A stretch of 64,000 nucleotides of DNA from NCBI GenBank assembly GCA_017354895.1, contig CP071496.1:3815846-3879845 (forward strand). Reading direction: 5' to 3'. Positions 12,240 to 23,530 of the stretch are shown piece by piece. Under the pieces are notes generated by a model. The model was not told the origin of the DNA. It did not search any database and worked only from the letters and a program-made list of their open reading frames with translations. This stretch comes from Podospora comata. Taxonomy: Eukaryota; Ascomycota; Sordariomycetes; Sordariales; Podosporaceae. Each line of letters opens with the position of its first letter. Positions within the stretch are counted from its first letter, which is position 1. A program made the translations under genes and the position numbers.

Positions 12240-13826
12240 GGGCGCGCAGCGAAAGAGCGACAACAAAGTCGCAGACACGGTCGAATTGGTGAGCTGGCTG
12301 GCTGCGCTGCGCTCAGAGCGTGGCGCCCTGTGAGATTCGGGGCAGGCCTGCTTGGTGTGTGGACGTAGGTAGGGGATGGAGAATCACGCCGATCGGGTTG
12401 CTGTTGATCGCATTGGAGGGGCGGTTTGCGGTCAGGGCGGTGAGAGGGAGCACCAGCGGGGATTGGACTGATCTGATGGGAATATGGCGACGTTGATGCT
12501 GAAAGAAAACAAGGACGAAAAAGGAAAGCAAAAGAAAAAAAAGGCAAAAAAGAGGAATGATTTGACAGCAGCGAGCGATCGATTGAGCGACTCGATGGGG
12601 GCCTGGGGAACGTGTGTGTTGGTTGGTTGGCTACCTTCCTTCCTTAAGGTACACGAAGGAACCCAACTCCCCTTCCCTCAGGGCAGTGTTCACGATGCGA
12701 TGCGCGACTCGGATACGACCCCGCCGTAATCATTATTTTTGCTGTGGCCAAGCCAGGGGTCCAAACTGCCAAACGCAGTAAAAAGGGATGGCAAAACCCC
12801 CCATGTCTCCTGCCAAATCCACTCAAATCCAGACCAGCCCAGGCCACCTGCATCTCTCCCGTCATCTCGCACTTCTTCACTAGGTGCCTCGGGGCAGTTT
12901 CTGGGGCCATTGCTGCTGAGGCATAATTTTAATTGCCATCAACGATACGGCCGAACAGGCGGGCGGAAGTCTCGGCTTGGCTCTGGCGACAAGATCCCTG
13001 TCGTCTGATGTTTGTGCCTCACAACCGACCTCACGACACAGGCCGCCTGCATCACTGGGAAAACATGAAACAATGCCTTTGTTGTGCCCGTCAAAGAACA
13101 TGGCAAGGCACCGTGGACTCGGTCGGTCGCAGAGCTGCCTGAGTGGCCGCCCAGGGTCCAGGCTCAACGCCCTCAACGGGGTGCCTGTTGATAAGCACGA
13201 TAAGGTAGCCGATGGATAAGGCTGCTGAGGCGGGTGCCACGCCCATGGCAGATCGCATCAAAGTGGAACGTGGAACTCTGACGCGACCGGCACGGGCCCT
13301 ATCACTTCTTATCAGTGATGGGATGAACGAGAAGGCCATCCTGATCAGTGTGACACCGCATACTGACTGCATTCACATGATGTGTGCGACAGTGAGAGTC
13401 AGCTGTCTGTCTCTTGTGCCCGAGCGCAGACGACAGTCCAAGGTCGACACCTGCCGGGGAAAGCGAGCTTGGAAGACTGGTGCTGGGGCATTCGGCTCGG
13501 GATAAGGAAACCATCCCGAACTTCGGTTGGGTGTTTGACAACCAACAAAGAAGACCGAAGCACGTCAGTCATTCTGCCACGGGAGTTGGGTGTGTAGTTG
13601 GTCAACCTCTTAAAAGAAGTAGGGGTAATGGCCCAGGCTTTGCCACTCCCGAGGTCATCCTTCCAGGTTGATGATTCTTGCTTTTACCATCGGTTGGATT
13701 CTTCGCGTCTTGCTTCTGGCTTTCTCTGCTCGTGGTCGTTGCTGCAACACAGGCAGTTTGATTGTATCACTTGTGGAGCTGCAAGCAGGCTGTACCTTTG
13801 GTTGGTAACGTACCTCTGCAGGAAGA
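12240..13826. other. Intergenic, divergent promoter region
   Basis: About 1.6 kb between the divergent glycosyltransferase and the MFS carrier. An A-rich run lies at 12,500-12,555. I recognise no gene or repeat. Confidence 0.5.
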
Positions 13827-15722
13827 ATGAGCGTCGGCCACCAGGATGGATCACCGCCGCCATCCTCATCTCCATGCTCTTCCGGAGCCCCGATTTCCAA
13901 CTATTACCCGATAGGACATGACCTGAAGCACCCTGATGACAGATACCGCCTTGAACATGATCGGAGCTCTTTCGAAAGTCAAGGGGTGCTTTCGCCGTTG
14001 CTTCCTGGCTCGCCACACGCCACCGCGCTTCGCAGCAACAGCATTGAGATGCAAGATTCGGGGATATCAAGTCTTGAAAACGAAAGAGAGGCGCAACGTA
14101 TCAACCGAAAGATGGATTTGTACCTGCTCCCCCTCCTATCGCTGCTGTATCTGTTCAACGGCCTCGACAGGGGGAATATTGGCAATGCGCAAACCCAAGG
14201 CTTCACTCATGACATCGGTGCCCTGCCGGATGATCTCAACCTTGCAGTGTCGCTCTTTTTCGTCACCTTTGTCCTGTTCCAGATGCCCTCGGCCGCAGTG
14301 GGACAATGGCTGGGGCCGAGCACGTGGCTGCCCATCATGATGGTACCCAGTCCTCTCCAAGTTCTGTTGTTATATGTATACCGCCAAGGACTAACCACTC
14401 GATCAGCTCTGCTGGGGCCTCATAACCACGATTCAGGCATTTATCTGGGGAAAAGGTACGGGGCAAAAAGAAACACGAGAACCATGGTGCTGACATTGGC
14501 ATTGATCACGTACTCAAGCGGCTCTGATAACGACTCGTCTCCTCATCGGTGTCTTTGAAGCTGGCTTTTACCCCACATGCATCGTTTATCTTGGCTCTTT
14601 CTATTCCCGGTTCGACCTGGCCACGCGGATTGGACTGTTTTATGGACAATATGCCATTGCATCTGCCTTCTCGGGGGCCCTGTGTACGTTCGCCCTCAAC
14701 CCACTCCCCCGACACCGAAGCAGGACGGGGCTGACATGGACTGACTGCCACCAGCATATGCCATCTTTCAGGTCTCCCATGCCTGGCTCAAGCCATGGCA
14801 GCTTCTCTTCATCATCGAGGGGGTTCTCACCTGTGTGCTGGGAGCAATAGCATGGTTGTGGCTACCGACGGGACCTAGAGGCGCGTGGTTCCTGAGCCAC
14901 AGCGAAAGGCAGTTTGTGGTGGACCGAGTCGGTGGCGTGGAACCCAATGCTGCCAAATACTCCAGCATTACCCGGCGGGATCTGGTCGAGACGCTGAGGG
15001 ACTGGAAGCTGTGGTTTGTGCTGGTGTTCAACATCTGCGCCAGCGTGCCCGTCACGGCTTTCTCCGTCTTCCTCCCGCTGGTTGTGCAGGGTATGGGGTA
15101 CGAATCGGTCGAGGCAAACTTGGTATGTGACAAGAGCAAAGGCAAGAAGCAAGAAACAAGAAGCCTAACTCCTTCTACATAGATGTCGGTGCCGCCAGCG
15201 GTGTGCGGGGCGGTCGGGCTCTACCTGTTCGCATCCAGCTCGGATCGGCACAGGGAGCGGGGATGGCACATTGTCGGAGCACTCGTGGTGGCGCTGGGGG
15301 GACTCGTCGGGGTGGTCGGATCGGTCAGCAACGCAGCCAAGTATGCGTCGCTGTGCGTGTTTCTTTTTGGCAGCTACGTGCCGCCCCCGCTCACCGTGGC
15401 CTGGCTCAGCGGCAACACACCGACGGCTGGGAAGAGGGCGCTGGTGGTGGGCGCGAATGGGCTGGGAAACCTGGCGGGCGCCATCGGGTCGCAGCTCTAC
15501 CGAGCCGAGTATGCACCCGGGTACAAACTGCCGCTGGTGGTGACGTTGGGATTCGTCGGTGTTGCCCTCACCGGTTATGTAGCGTATCGTTACACACTGC
15601 GGGCGGTGAACGCGCGCAGGGCGGCCATCAGGAAATCGAAAAGCGCCGAGCAGATAGAGGCCGAGCGTGTCGACTCTGTCAGACATGCAGACCGCAAATG
15701 GGTGTTTGTATACGACCTGTAA
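13827..15722 (+). CDS. MFS transporter, anion:cation symporter (ACS) family
   Basis: Five exons: 13827-14342, 14407-14455, 14519-14683, 14755-15122, 15183-15722 (545 aa). The 49-bp second exon restores the family signature LCWGLITT...WGKAALITTRLLIG, and the third gives VFEAGFYP. After an approximately 95-residue hydrophilic N-terminus comes DLYLLPLLSLLYLFNGLDRGNIGNAQ, the first transmembrane helix of Dal5/Tna1-type carriers; about twelve helices follow. ACS carriers import organic anions, vitamins (nicotinate, biotin, pantothenate) or allantoate with protons at the plasma membrane. The Zn2Cys6 regulator follows about 520 bp downstream on the same strand, so co-function is possible. Substrate undetermined. 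All junctions are GT-AG; the first donor (GTACCC) is the weakest. Confidence 0.85.
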
Positions 15723-16240
15723 GGTAACTGGAAGACCTGTACAGTCAGTACATACAACACAGGTGGTGGTAGGTAGCAGAATTGAACACCCCCTCATCTC
15801 CCCCCACCCCCAACATCAGGCCGGGGACATGTTGGTCAGTTCCGCGGGGTGCTGTAGTGAGGTGTCACTGCGTTATCATTTATCACACTGGCAGCTCTCA
15901 CCTGTTTGTGCCACTGGCCGTAAGCAGGGTCTGATTGGTCCAGGACTGGCATCGGCGCAGACTTCCCCACCCCCCTCAACCGCAAGTACCGCCCGGGTTG
16001 GGGCGTAACCCACGCATCCCGCACGTCCTGATGGTCCCCAAGCCAAGAAGAGTGTCGTCTCCGCAGCCCGCCTGGGAAAAGCTCCACCCTGGGCGCCCAA
16101 GCCCCCAGGAAACACTCAAGTCCACCTCTCCTCCTCCACACTGCGGGTACGTTAACCTGGAAACTCTCTCTCCTCCATCGCAGCTCCCATCTCATCCATC
16201 GGTGATCCAGTCAGTGATCCATGGTCATTTTATAACTACC
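15723..16240. other. Intergenic with a four-codon upstream ORF
   Basis: Promoter and leader of the Zn2Cys6 regulator. A minimal upstream ORF (ATG at 16221, stop TAA at 16233-16235) precedes the main ATG at 16241 by a few bases and could dampen translation. Nothing else recognised. Confidence 0.45.
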
Positions 16241-19177
16241 ATGCCGCGGCAATCGAAACCGGCTTCCACTTCGACTGGAAAGAAGAAGCCCGAGCTGGTC
16301 GACGGCCGCCTGCCCGTCAATCCCCGCAGAAAAAAGGTTTTGCCTGAGGAGAGGAAGCGGGTCTCCTCGGCGTGAGTTTGTTCACTTCTTTCTCTCTCCT
16401 CTCCTCTTCTCTTCTCTCCTCGCGCATTTGTCTAACATTGGCCCCGTGCCACCGCTCCAAAGTTGTAACAACTGCAATGTGCGACGGGTTAAGTGCACTG
16501 GGGAGACACCGTGCCATCAGTGCCGGAACACAAACCGCCCGTGCAAATATCCCGAGGTCGTCCCCAAGGTTACCGTTCCAAAGCTGCAATGGACAGCCTT
16601 GACAGCCCTCCAAGCATGGGCCCCGCATGCGATCGAGCTGAAGCGTCAGCTCGAGGCCGGCGAGCTTGTCCGGAAGATCACTCATGAGGATGGTCGGGTA
16701 GAGTACCAGCCCGCGAGTGAGCTGCCGCCGCTGCCCGAGCTTTCACATTTCCAAGACGAGGTGCCGCCTGAAGACGTTGTCAACGCTGAGTCGTCACGGC
16801 CGGCGTTACCACCAGCCCCGGCACCGCAAACAGCGGCACCACTGCCGCAACCACCAACACCCCGTCAGCAGCAGCAGCAGCAGGAGCAGCACCAGCACCA
16901 GCACCAGCAGGAGCACCAGCAACATCATATAGCGGAGCACCAACACCGTGAGAGGCCGCCGCTGGATGAATCACCGCAAACTGGGGACAAGCTGGACAAG
17001 ATTCGCTCGGCATCACCCTCAACTTCATCCATCTTGAGTAAACGGTCGGATTTTTATCTCAGCACCAGCACTGGCTTTGATCCTCGAAGTGATGAAGGAC
17101 GCATGCTGGCCGACTCAACTGGCACAAGTCGATATTTGGGGGCGTCATCCGGAGCAACATTCCTTGACAACATCAAGAACATGATCACCCTGACCACCCC
17201 CTTAGCAGCCCTGATCTCCAAGGGACCCGAGCACATGTTTTCACAAACTACTGGAAGGTACCAAACCGACGATTCCCGTGCCTTGCTTGGGCCCCCGTTG
17301 ACGGACCCAGTCCGACACCTACCTCCAGCCCCCGACATGGCCAAGCTGCTGGACGAGGTCCGCTACTTCATCCAAGACGGGACCACTGACGACTTGTTCC
17401 CAAGTGGCGGCATCATGTTCTGGTCGTTCCCGACCTTCACTGATCTCTCGGCCCTGGGCACCGCTCGTCGAGACCGAATCGTGACCGCTCATGGAGAGCA
17501 ATATCTCCAAGTGCCCCGGGATGACGAACAGCGAACCCCGCTCGCACTGACCTTTGCCGCGTTTGCTTTCAACAGCCTTCTCGGCCTTGCAGGCAAAGAC
17601 TCTCGCGTCAATGGCCGTCTGGGTGAAGACTTCTATGCCACCTCGCGCCATCTGCTGGGAGACCCCTGGGACTTTGGCACCTCCACCATCAAGGAAGCCG
17701 CCGTCATGGGCCTATTGGCGCTCTACCTTGTTGAGATCAACAGACGTGACAATGCGCATCTCTGGGTGAAACACGCCATGCATGTTTGCGAAGTTCGTGG
17801 AATCCATCGCGGCTACACCGACGATGAGGCCGAAGTCAGAACGTTTTGGACACTCTACATTATTGACTCGTATGCTCCACGGCTCCTTTTTCTCGCATGA
17901 CGCTGGAGCACTTCCACTGATACTCTTCCAGGTGGCTGAGCTGCTTACTGGGACGCACGCCATCGATCCCGGATGATGGCATCTCACTTCGGCCCCCCCG
18001 AGAATGCCCGTAAGCGCTCCCATGTTCTCTTGCATTGTGTATGTCCTCTCACATCTGTCTTGTAGCCAATTTCCATCTCCCGTCGGCCTGAAGGCCCATC
18101 TGGAACTGTCCCGCATCACTCACAAGATCATTTATAATGGCTTGCGCAGACAGTCAGATGGCAAGAAGCCCGAAGATCGAAGGGCCAGGGCGGAATCCCA
18201 CGTCAAACGATCCCTCGAAAGTCTGAAAAAATGGCTGAAGGCCCTCCCTCCTGCTCTTCAACTCCCCCCGGATGCCCACACAAAACTGCATCTTCCCAAT
18301 AGCTTGACGACTGAGGAAGTTCCCTCCGGGTTCGGTCGCGATCGTGCATGTTGGTCACTGCACATGTCATACAATCAGGTAAGTTCTCATTGACAACAAG
18401 TCTTCGCAGTTGCTGACACTCTGCCATCAGCTCATCATCCTCACCGTTCGTCCTGTGATTCTAACAGCAGTGCGGAAAGCCATTGCTAGCCTCGTCAGTA
18501 CAGGACAGATGTTTAATATCTACGACAACGCCCTGGTGGAAGAGATTCGCTGGTGTACCGATGCGGCGCAATCCAATCTGCGCCTCGGATGGCTGATGCG
18601 CCAAAACAGCCCGCATGGCAGGTTGCTAGTGCAGGATCTGCACCACATTTTCAATGCTGCCGTCTTCCTCACCATGTACCAGCTGGTCTTTGTTAATGTT
18701 CGGACGCAGCTGGTGGCTGATGTGGACTGGGCCATTGATGTCTTCAAACAGGAGCAGGAGACAGGCTGTGCATATGCCAAGGATTGCTTCGAGGTCCTGC
18801 GCGACCTCAGGTTCCTTGTCAGCGAGCTACGGGACTGGATTCATAACCAGACCGAGAAGGAGAAGCTCTGGGACGACGACGGGGCGTTGAAGAATTATCT
18901 GGGCGCCATGACGGCGCCTCGCAACAACAACACTTCCAAGACAGACCTTGGTGCAGATGTGCCGATGCATGACGTCCAATTCGAGGGCCGCCCCATCAAG
19001 CAAGCCCACGGCTTCAAGAAGGGGTACGCAAGGAGGATCTGGGACACGCTAACGTCCTGGCTCCTGTTGGAAGACAACTCCAACGAGGGTGACGGTGGTG
19101 GAGAATGTTTTGTGTTTCTTTCCAGTTCCAGTTCAGATACCAACTCAAACTGTTCGTTCCCCCCCGGAGGATACTAG
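16241..19177 (+). CDS. Zn2Cys6 transcription factor, Fungal_trans type
   Basis: Five exons: 16241-16371, 16463-17869, 17932-18009, 18066-18378, 18431-19177 (891 aa). The binuclear zinc cluster has Cys45, 48, 55, 61, 64 and 71 (CX2CX6CX5CX2CX6C), preceded by a basic stretch and interrupted by intron 1 just before the first Cys. A Gln/His-rich tract (about 16,870-16,950) follows, then the fungal-specific transcription factor domain: LGEDFYATSRHL, VRGIHRG..., FWTLYIIDSWLSCLLGRTPSI...DDGI, which is the signature of that domain and is only recovered after splicing the 78-bp third exon. Nuclear, sequence-specific regulator. Target genes unknown; the ACS carrier immediately upstream is a candidate. 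Confidence 0.88.
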
Positions 19178-19545
19178 TACAGAGGTCAAGCGATGCAAGC
19201 CTTCTTTTTCTGTCTTTTCAGCGTTTCTTTTTGGACTTTTTATATACACCTCTATATATACGGTGGTTTGAGTCACCGTGGTTCGCTCCTCTACCGGACG
19301 CCATGCAGAGAAAAAGGGGGCCGTGACGGGCACATTGTTTTGTTTCTTTACCTTACGAGTAATGAACGATTGACGAATATTTCCGCAGCCTTTTAGGGCG
19401 AGCCATGAATATGTACCCGAGTATGTCGCACAGATATCATTCTTTAGCGTAACAGGCCGAGAGTGTGTCAGCAACTGAGTCGCAACTTGGGTAGATAGCA
19501 GAGTTCTGTTTTTAATTCTACCGCATCAAGGTTATGTCAACTATG
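19178..19545. other. Intergenic
   Basis: 3' UTR region of the regulator and the space before the decayed eIF2B-like gene. Nothing recognised. Confidence 0.5.
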
Positions 19546-20947
19546 TTACAAGTCCCCAAAAATGTTGCTCTCTTCCCTCACCAGATCTTGCACCTGCTTT
19601 GCAATGTTTGTCACGGTCCACTCGCCTTTTTCGGCAATGTATGCGTCGACCAAGTCACCAGAAACCCATTTGAAAAGAATGTTCTTGGTGGTCACCACAA
19701 CCTGTCCTTTGTTGAAACTGTTACCCCCCGGAGTGGCTTGAAGCAAGTCTTCTGCCCCGTTCCTCACTCTCTCGGTGTTGAAGGCGGCCCGCCAAGATCG
19801 TGTAACCTGGAACGGGTCGCTATCTTCCTCGTATGAGTCTTGCGATTGACGCTATCCTCCAACAGTAGTTTTCGAAGCAACTTATTGTGGGAGATCTTGG
19901 CCGTGTCCGTTAACACCACAATCTTGGTGGTTGATGACAGGCACTTTGCCGTTAGAACAGCGGATAAGGGCCTGGTCTTGTTTACCACGGCGCCAGAGGG
20001 CGAGAGACGATCTGAGCCGATAAGGACCATATCTACCGCTGTCTTTGGCCCAGACCTGGACAGAGAGGCAATTGAGGCCGAGGTATCGGGTACAGTTTAG
20101 TTTTGCGGGGTCTTCCAGAGGATTGAAAAGGCGCTAAGGGAGAAGAGGAGAGGGAGACGCCTTCGAAGAGCGGTCGGGTTTCCAAGACGTTGAGGTCAAT
20201 GGTGTACTGGGTAGAGATGGAGGATGAAACGGCCAGGATGGTGGAAGAAGACGAGAGGGTGAGGATCGAGAGGCCGTCTCTGCCGAAAAAGGACGAGCGA
20301 ATGTATGACACAAACGAGGTTGTGATATCACCCAAGAGCTGAGTCGTAGAAAGAGAAGCGTGTTGTATGGTAAACAAGACCGCCATTCTCAGATCATGCG
20401 CAGAAGTGTTGGAGTCCGCATCAAATTAGGCTTTGATCTCTGATAATCTGGCCAGGAGAACGCTTGTTATGGCTGCTCCCATGCTTGGCCGCCCATTTTT
20501 GGAGAGATGCCAGCCTGCGGTGCGGATGAGGTTCCAGTCATAAATCTCGAGCGAGGCTGCAACATCATGCAGGGTTTTGACTGCCATGGTGGCAAGCTCT
20601 CTAGCTCCGCTCTCGTGATCAGTGGCCAACTTGGTCAACCCACCGGCCAAAACTCCAGCTGCCTGCGGCCCAAACTCGGATTCAAAGTACACCCGTCGGA
20701 GACTTTCTGCAAGCTTTGGAACGCCGTTGAGAGACGGATTGGTAATGACTTCGTCAGCATCATACCAACCCCACCCCTCGTGTTCCAGGTCAGTCTTAAT
20801 GGATTGTTCGTCACCAGAATTGCGTAGGCACAACATGAACGGAAAGATAGTCCACTCCCGCTTGACTGTGGAGTCACGGAAGGTGTAGCTCTTACCACGA
20901 CGAAGGAGTATCAGGTTGGAGGGTGTAAAGATCGTCCCTTCCGAGAT
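19546..20947 (-). pseudogene. NUDIX / eIF2B-like fusion gene, 5'-truncated and frameshifted
   Basis: Fragments in order match the fungal protein that joins an N-terminal NUDIX domain to an initiation-factor-2B-like (methylthioribose-1-phosphate isomerase-like) domain. Reading from 20947: the late NUDIX part (RRGKSYTFRD, REWTIFPF, HEGWGWYDADEV), a helical linker, then GLSILTLSSSSTI and ETRPLFEGVSL, DMVLIGSDRLSPSGAVVNK, and the last segment WVSGDLVDAYI ending at 19546. Damage: the first half of the NUDIX domain including its catalytic box is absent, exactly where AT-rich repeat DNA starts; there is an in-frame TAA at 20426-20428; and at least two or three frame changes (near 20,150-20,090 and near 19,840). 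No product with either activity can be made. Intact relatives are ordinary housekeeping-like genes. Confidence 0.82.
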
Positions 20948-21268
20948 CTAGCGCCATGCTGCATGAGCGGCGATGGGTCATTGGTCTCGATAGTATGACA
21001 AGGGCTGGATATCAGGGCTTAGAACAGTAGTTAAATTTGGTTAATAATCTTCAATGGCCTCGAAGTCCTCAACGAAAAAAAAAGTTCTAAGAATATAAAT
21101 ATATGTAGAAGATATATATTAATTTATTGTCGAATAGTTTTTACTTTATAACTCTAGGTTATTATCAAGGCTTTTAATATATTTACTTAATAAATGTTAC
21201 TTTTTTAACTGTAAAATCTTTAATTATATTTTTAATTGTTGATTTCGATTATATTTTGTGTCTTGCGC
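20948..21268. repeat. AT-rich RIP-like spacer at the edge of the transposon island
   Basis: Composition drops abruptly to very AT-rich with few CpA/TpG dinucleotides, typical of RIP-mutated repeat DNA. It abuts the broken 5' side of the eIF2B-like pseudogene. No reading frame. Confidence 0.6.
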
Positions 21269-21816
21269 TGAAATGGTGAGAAAACACTCAAAACAAAACA
21301 ATTACAACACCGCAAATATACCCTCAACAAGTCCCTGAATAAACACACCTACATGACAGTGTGTGACGAACCCCTATCCAGAACCTCTGAAAGGGACACT
21401 GGTTGAAGGCACTTCTGAACAATCCTGGTTCGGTACAGCTAAACAGTGTACAACAATGGCTTGTCTCGATCACAACAGTCTAGATACCAACGATTGTGAC
21501 TTGTATTGCATACTGCGGAACTGTCTATCTACACCGGCCAGTTCCTCCGTATATATAGACCTTAGGACCGTGGACCGTTGACTTACAGACGGTCCTCGGT
21601 CCACCTCTGATTGGCCGATACTGGACCGTGGACCGTGAGCCCCGCTCGATCGCCCGGTCCAGCCCTGATTGGTTCCTCGTGGCCCCACTGTCTCCCACAA
21701 CCGTGACACAGTGGCTCGCTCGCAGGCCGCACTTTACCTAGGTGAGGTTATTTAAAGATCAGTTGATGGTATATTTGTAGTGTTATAGTTGTTTTTTGTG
21801 TTTTCTCACTATTTCA
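21269..21816. mobile_element. Inverted-repeat (MITE/foldback-like) element split by a solo LTR
   Basis: The sequence at about 21269-21353 (GAAATGGTGAGAAAACAC ... AATATACC) recurs as its reverse complement at about 21738-21816, giving imperfect arms of roughly 80 bp. Between them sits a solo LTR with its own target duplication, so the inverted-repeat element was there first. No transposase frame is present; a non-autonomous DNA element is the simplest reading. Outer target duplication not identified. Confidence 0.6.
21362..21708 (+). mobile_element. Solo LTR (347 bp) with 5-bp target duplication
   Basis: Begins TGTGACGAAC and ends CCGTGACA (TG...CA ends) and is flanked by the same five bases, CAGTG, at 21357-21361 and 21709-21713. 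That is the signature of LTR-retrotransposon insertion followed by LTR-LTR recombination. It is nested inside the inverted-repeat element. A related copy lies at 22287-22662 in the opposite orientation. Confidence 0.85.
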
Positions 21817-22286
21817 AAATACCTTTACTATTATAGAATAAGTCGAAAATATATTATTAATAGGGTAATGAATAATATTAAGACTTAACAAAACCTGTTA
21901 GGCTTTATTAAACCTTAAACATTCTCGACGGGAATAGAACCTGTACTTTTAATATAATAATTAACGTATTACGCACTATATTATAAAGTTATAAAGTATA
22001 TAGAAACCTAGGTGTAGCTAATATTATACGTTTTAATTGCTTTAGAAAATAAAAGGCGTGCTATTAGCGATATTTGATACGGTAATGAAAGAAGGACCAG
22101 CTGTGCTTGAGTCTAAAGAAAGATTAAGCGGCTAGTTAAGGCCGGTAGGAAGCTTAAGAAAAATATTAATAACTTTCTAGTTAATAATCTTAAAGATATT
22201 TATTAATTAAGCCCGACTAATTAAATATTATTTATTTAAAAGGTATATAAAGAATGTTAAACTATTAACTTTGTTCAACGATTCTA
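21817..22286. repeat. AT-rich RIP-like segment with a tRNA-like relic
   Basis: Strongly AT-rich, no coding potential. At about 21922-21985 the minus strand reads like the T-arm and 3' acceptor of a tRNA (GGTTCTATTCCCG, then TCGAGA), with the rest degenerate, so a decayed tRNA or tRNA-derived SINE is possible. Confidence 0.4.
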
Positions 22287-22662
22287 TGTCACGGTTTGGG
22301 AGACAGCAGGGCTATAAGGAAACAATCAGGACTGGACCGAGCGATAGAGCGGGGCTCTCGGTCCAGGTGGACGGAACGGACCAATAGGAGGTGGATCATT
22401 CGAGAGCTAAGGGAATCATTTGTGATCCTCGAAGAGAGAGAATGATCCATGTCTTGGCATAGGTCTATATATACGGAGGAACCGGCTGGTGTAGATAGAC
22501 AGTTCCGCAGTATGCAATATAAGTCACAATCGTTGGTATCTAGACTGTTGTGATTGAGACAAGCCATTTGTTGCACACTGTTTAGCTGTACTGAACCAGG
22601 ATTGTTCAGAAGTGCCTTCGACCAGTATCCCTTTCAGAGGTTCTGGATAGGGGTTCGTCACA
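22287..22662 (-). mobile_element. Solo LTR, related copy in inverse orientation (376 bp)
   Basis: On the minus strand it starts TGTGACGAACCCC at 22662 and ends ACCGTGACA at 22287, closely similar to the LTR at 21362-21708. The flanks (TTCTA and GTGAT) do not match, so there is no target duplication. It may have lost its partner by recombination between elements. Confidence 0.75.
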
Positions 22663-23530
22663 GTGATGCCCCAAACTTGGCTAACCTGCACTGACTTATC
22701 GCCCACCCTGGAACTTTCAATTTGAGATACGCTAGTTCGCTAGGTAGCTAGCTAGCCGAATCCATCCGACGAAAAACACCAACCCAGGATATCTTGAAGC
22801 TTTGGTTAGCGACCACAGCACCACAACGAAATCTTAGAGTAAGCAAGGTACCGAAGGCTATTTGGAGAAATCAGGGTAGAAGTACACACGCATTGTAGTT
22901 TGTATCAGGAAGACCTTGTACATTCGTGGTAGTTCCGGACACTGCCCAGACCATTCCATATTTGTCAAAAGCCAATGCCGCTGACTGGACCTGGTAGACA
23001 TCCGGCAAGGCGTTGAGCCGCACCAGTCAGCCCCTGACAGTGGACCACCAACAAGGTTGCATGTGACCCGCAGATGCGCCATCGACAAGGCGATCAGTCC
23101 CTGTCCCCACCGGGAGACTCGCAACAGAGTTTGATAACGGACAGTTGACCAATAGATCTAGTATCCTCGCCATCCCCTTGCCGGCTGAGATTTTGGATTT
23201 CGTTGGGTTCCATTCGATCCGCCAAACGCGCTGGGCTGGGCCTGCCCTGCATGAATCGTTAGCTAGGTGTGGGTCATGACTTGTCCGATGGGGTTTTGAT
23301 CTTCTATCGACAAGCATGATGGTTACGACTTTCAAAATGGCATGATATCTTGACATTGTCGATAAGTAGGACGGCTATGGTATGAGCTACTTCATCTTTT
23401 TGATAGCAAGCTTAAGATCCAGGCGTTCGCTCTTGGAAGAAGTATAAGAGCCCTTCGTGTGCCTTGCCCTGTCTTGACACTTGCTCTTCATTGAAAACAT
23501 CACACCAACACGAGAGCTGCAACGCTTATC
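22663..23530. other. Intergenic with a possible coding relic
   Basis: Promoter side of the secreted repeat protein. On the minus strand at about 22871-23015 a short frame ending in TGA reads like a protein C-terminus (DVYQVQSAALAFDKYG...), but upstream of it the frame is closed and I recognise no family. Nothing else seen. Confidence 0.35.

Noticed and set aside
11427-12368. 313-codon plus-strand frame
   Set aside because: Antisense shadow of the glycosyltransferase, whose protein has clear motifs and a supported intron.
21362-22662. A complete retrotransposon between the two LTRs
   Set aside because: The LTRs are in opposite orientation, the interior is only about 580 bp with no coding, and just one has a target duplication.
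22871-23015. A small gene on the minus strand with a plausible C-terminus
   Set aside because: The frame closes upstream within about 50 codons, no start or splice site fits, and I know no matching family.
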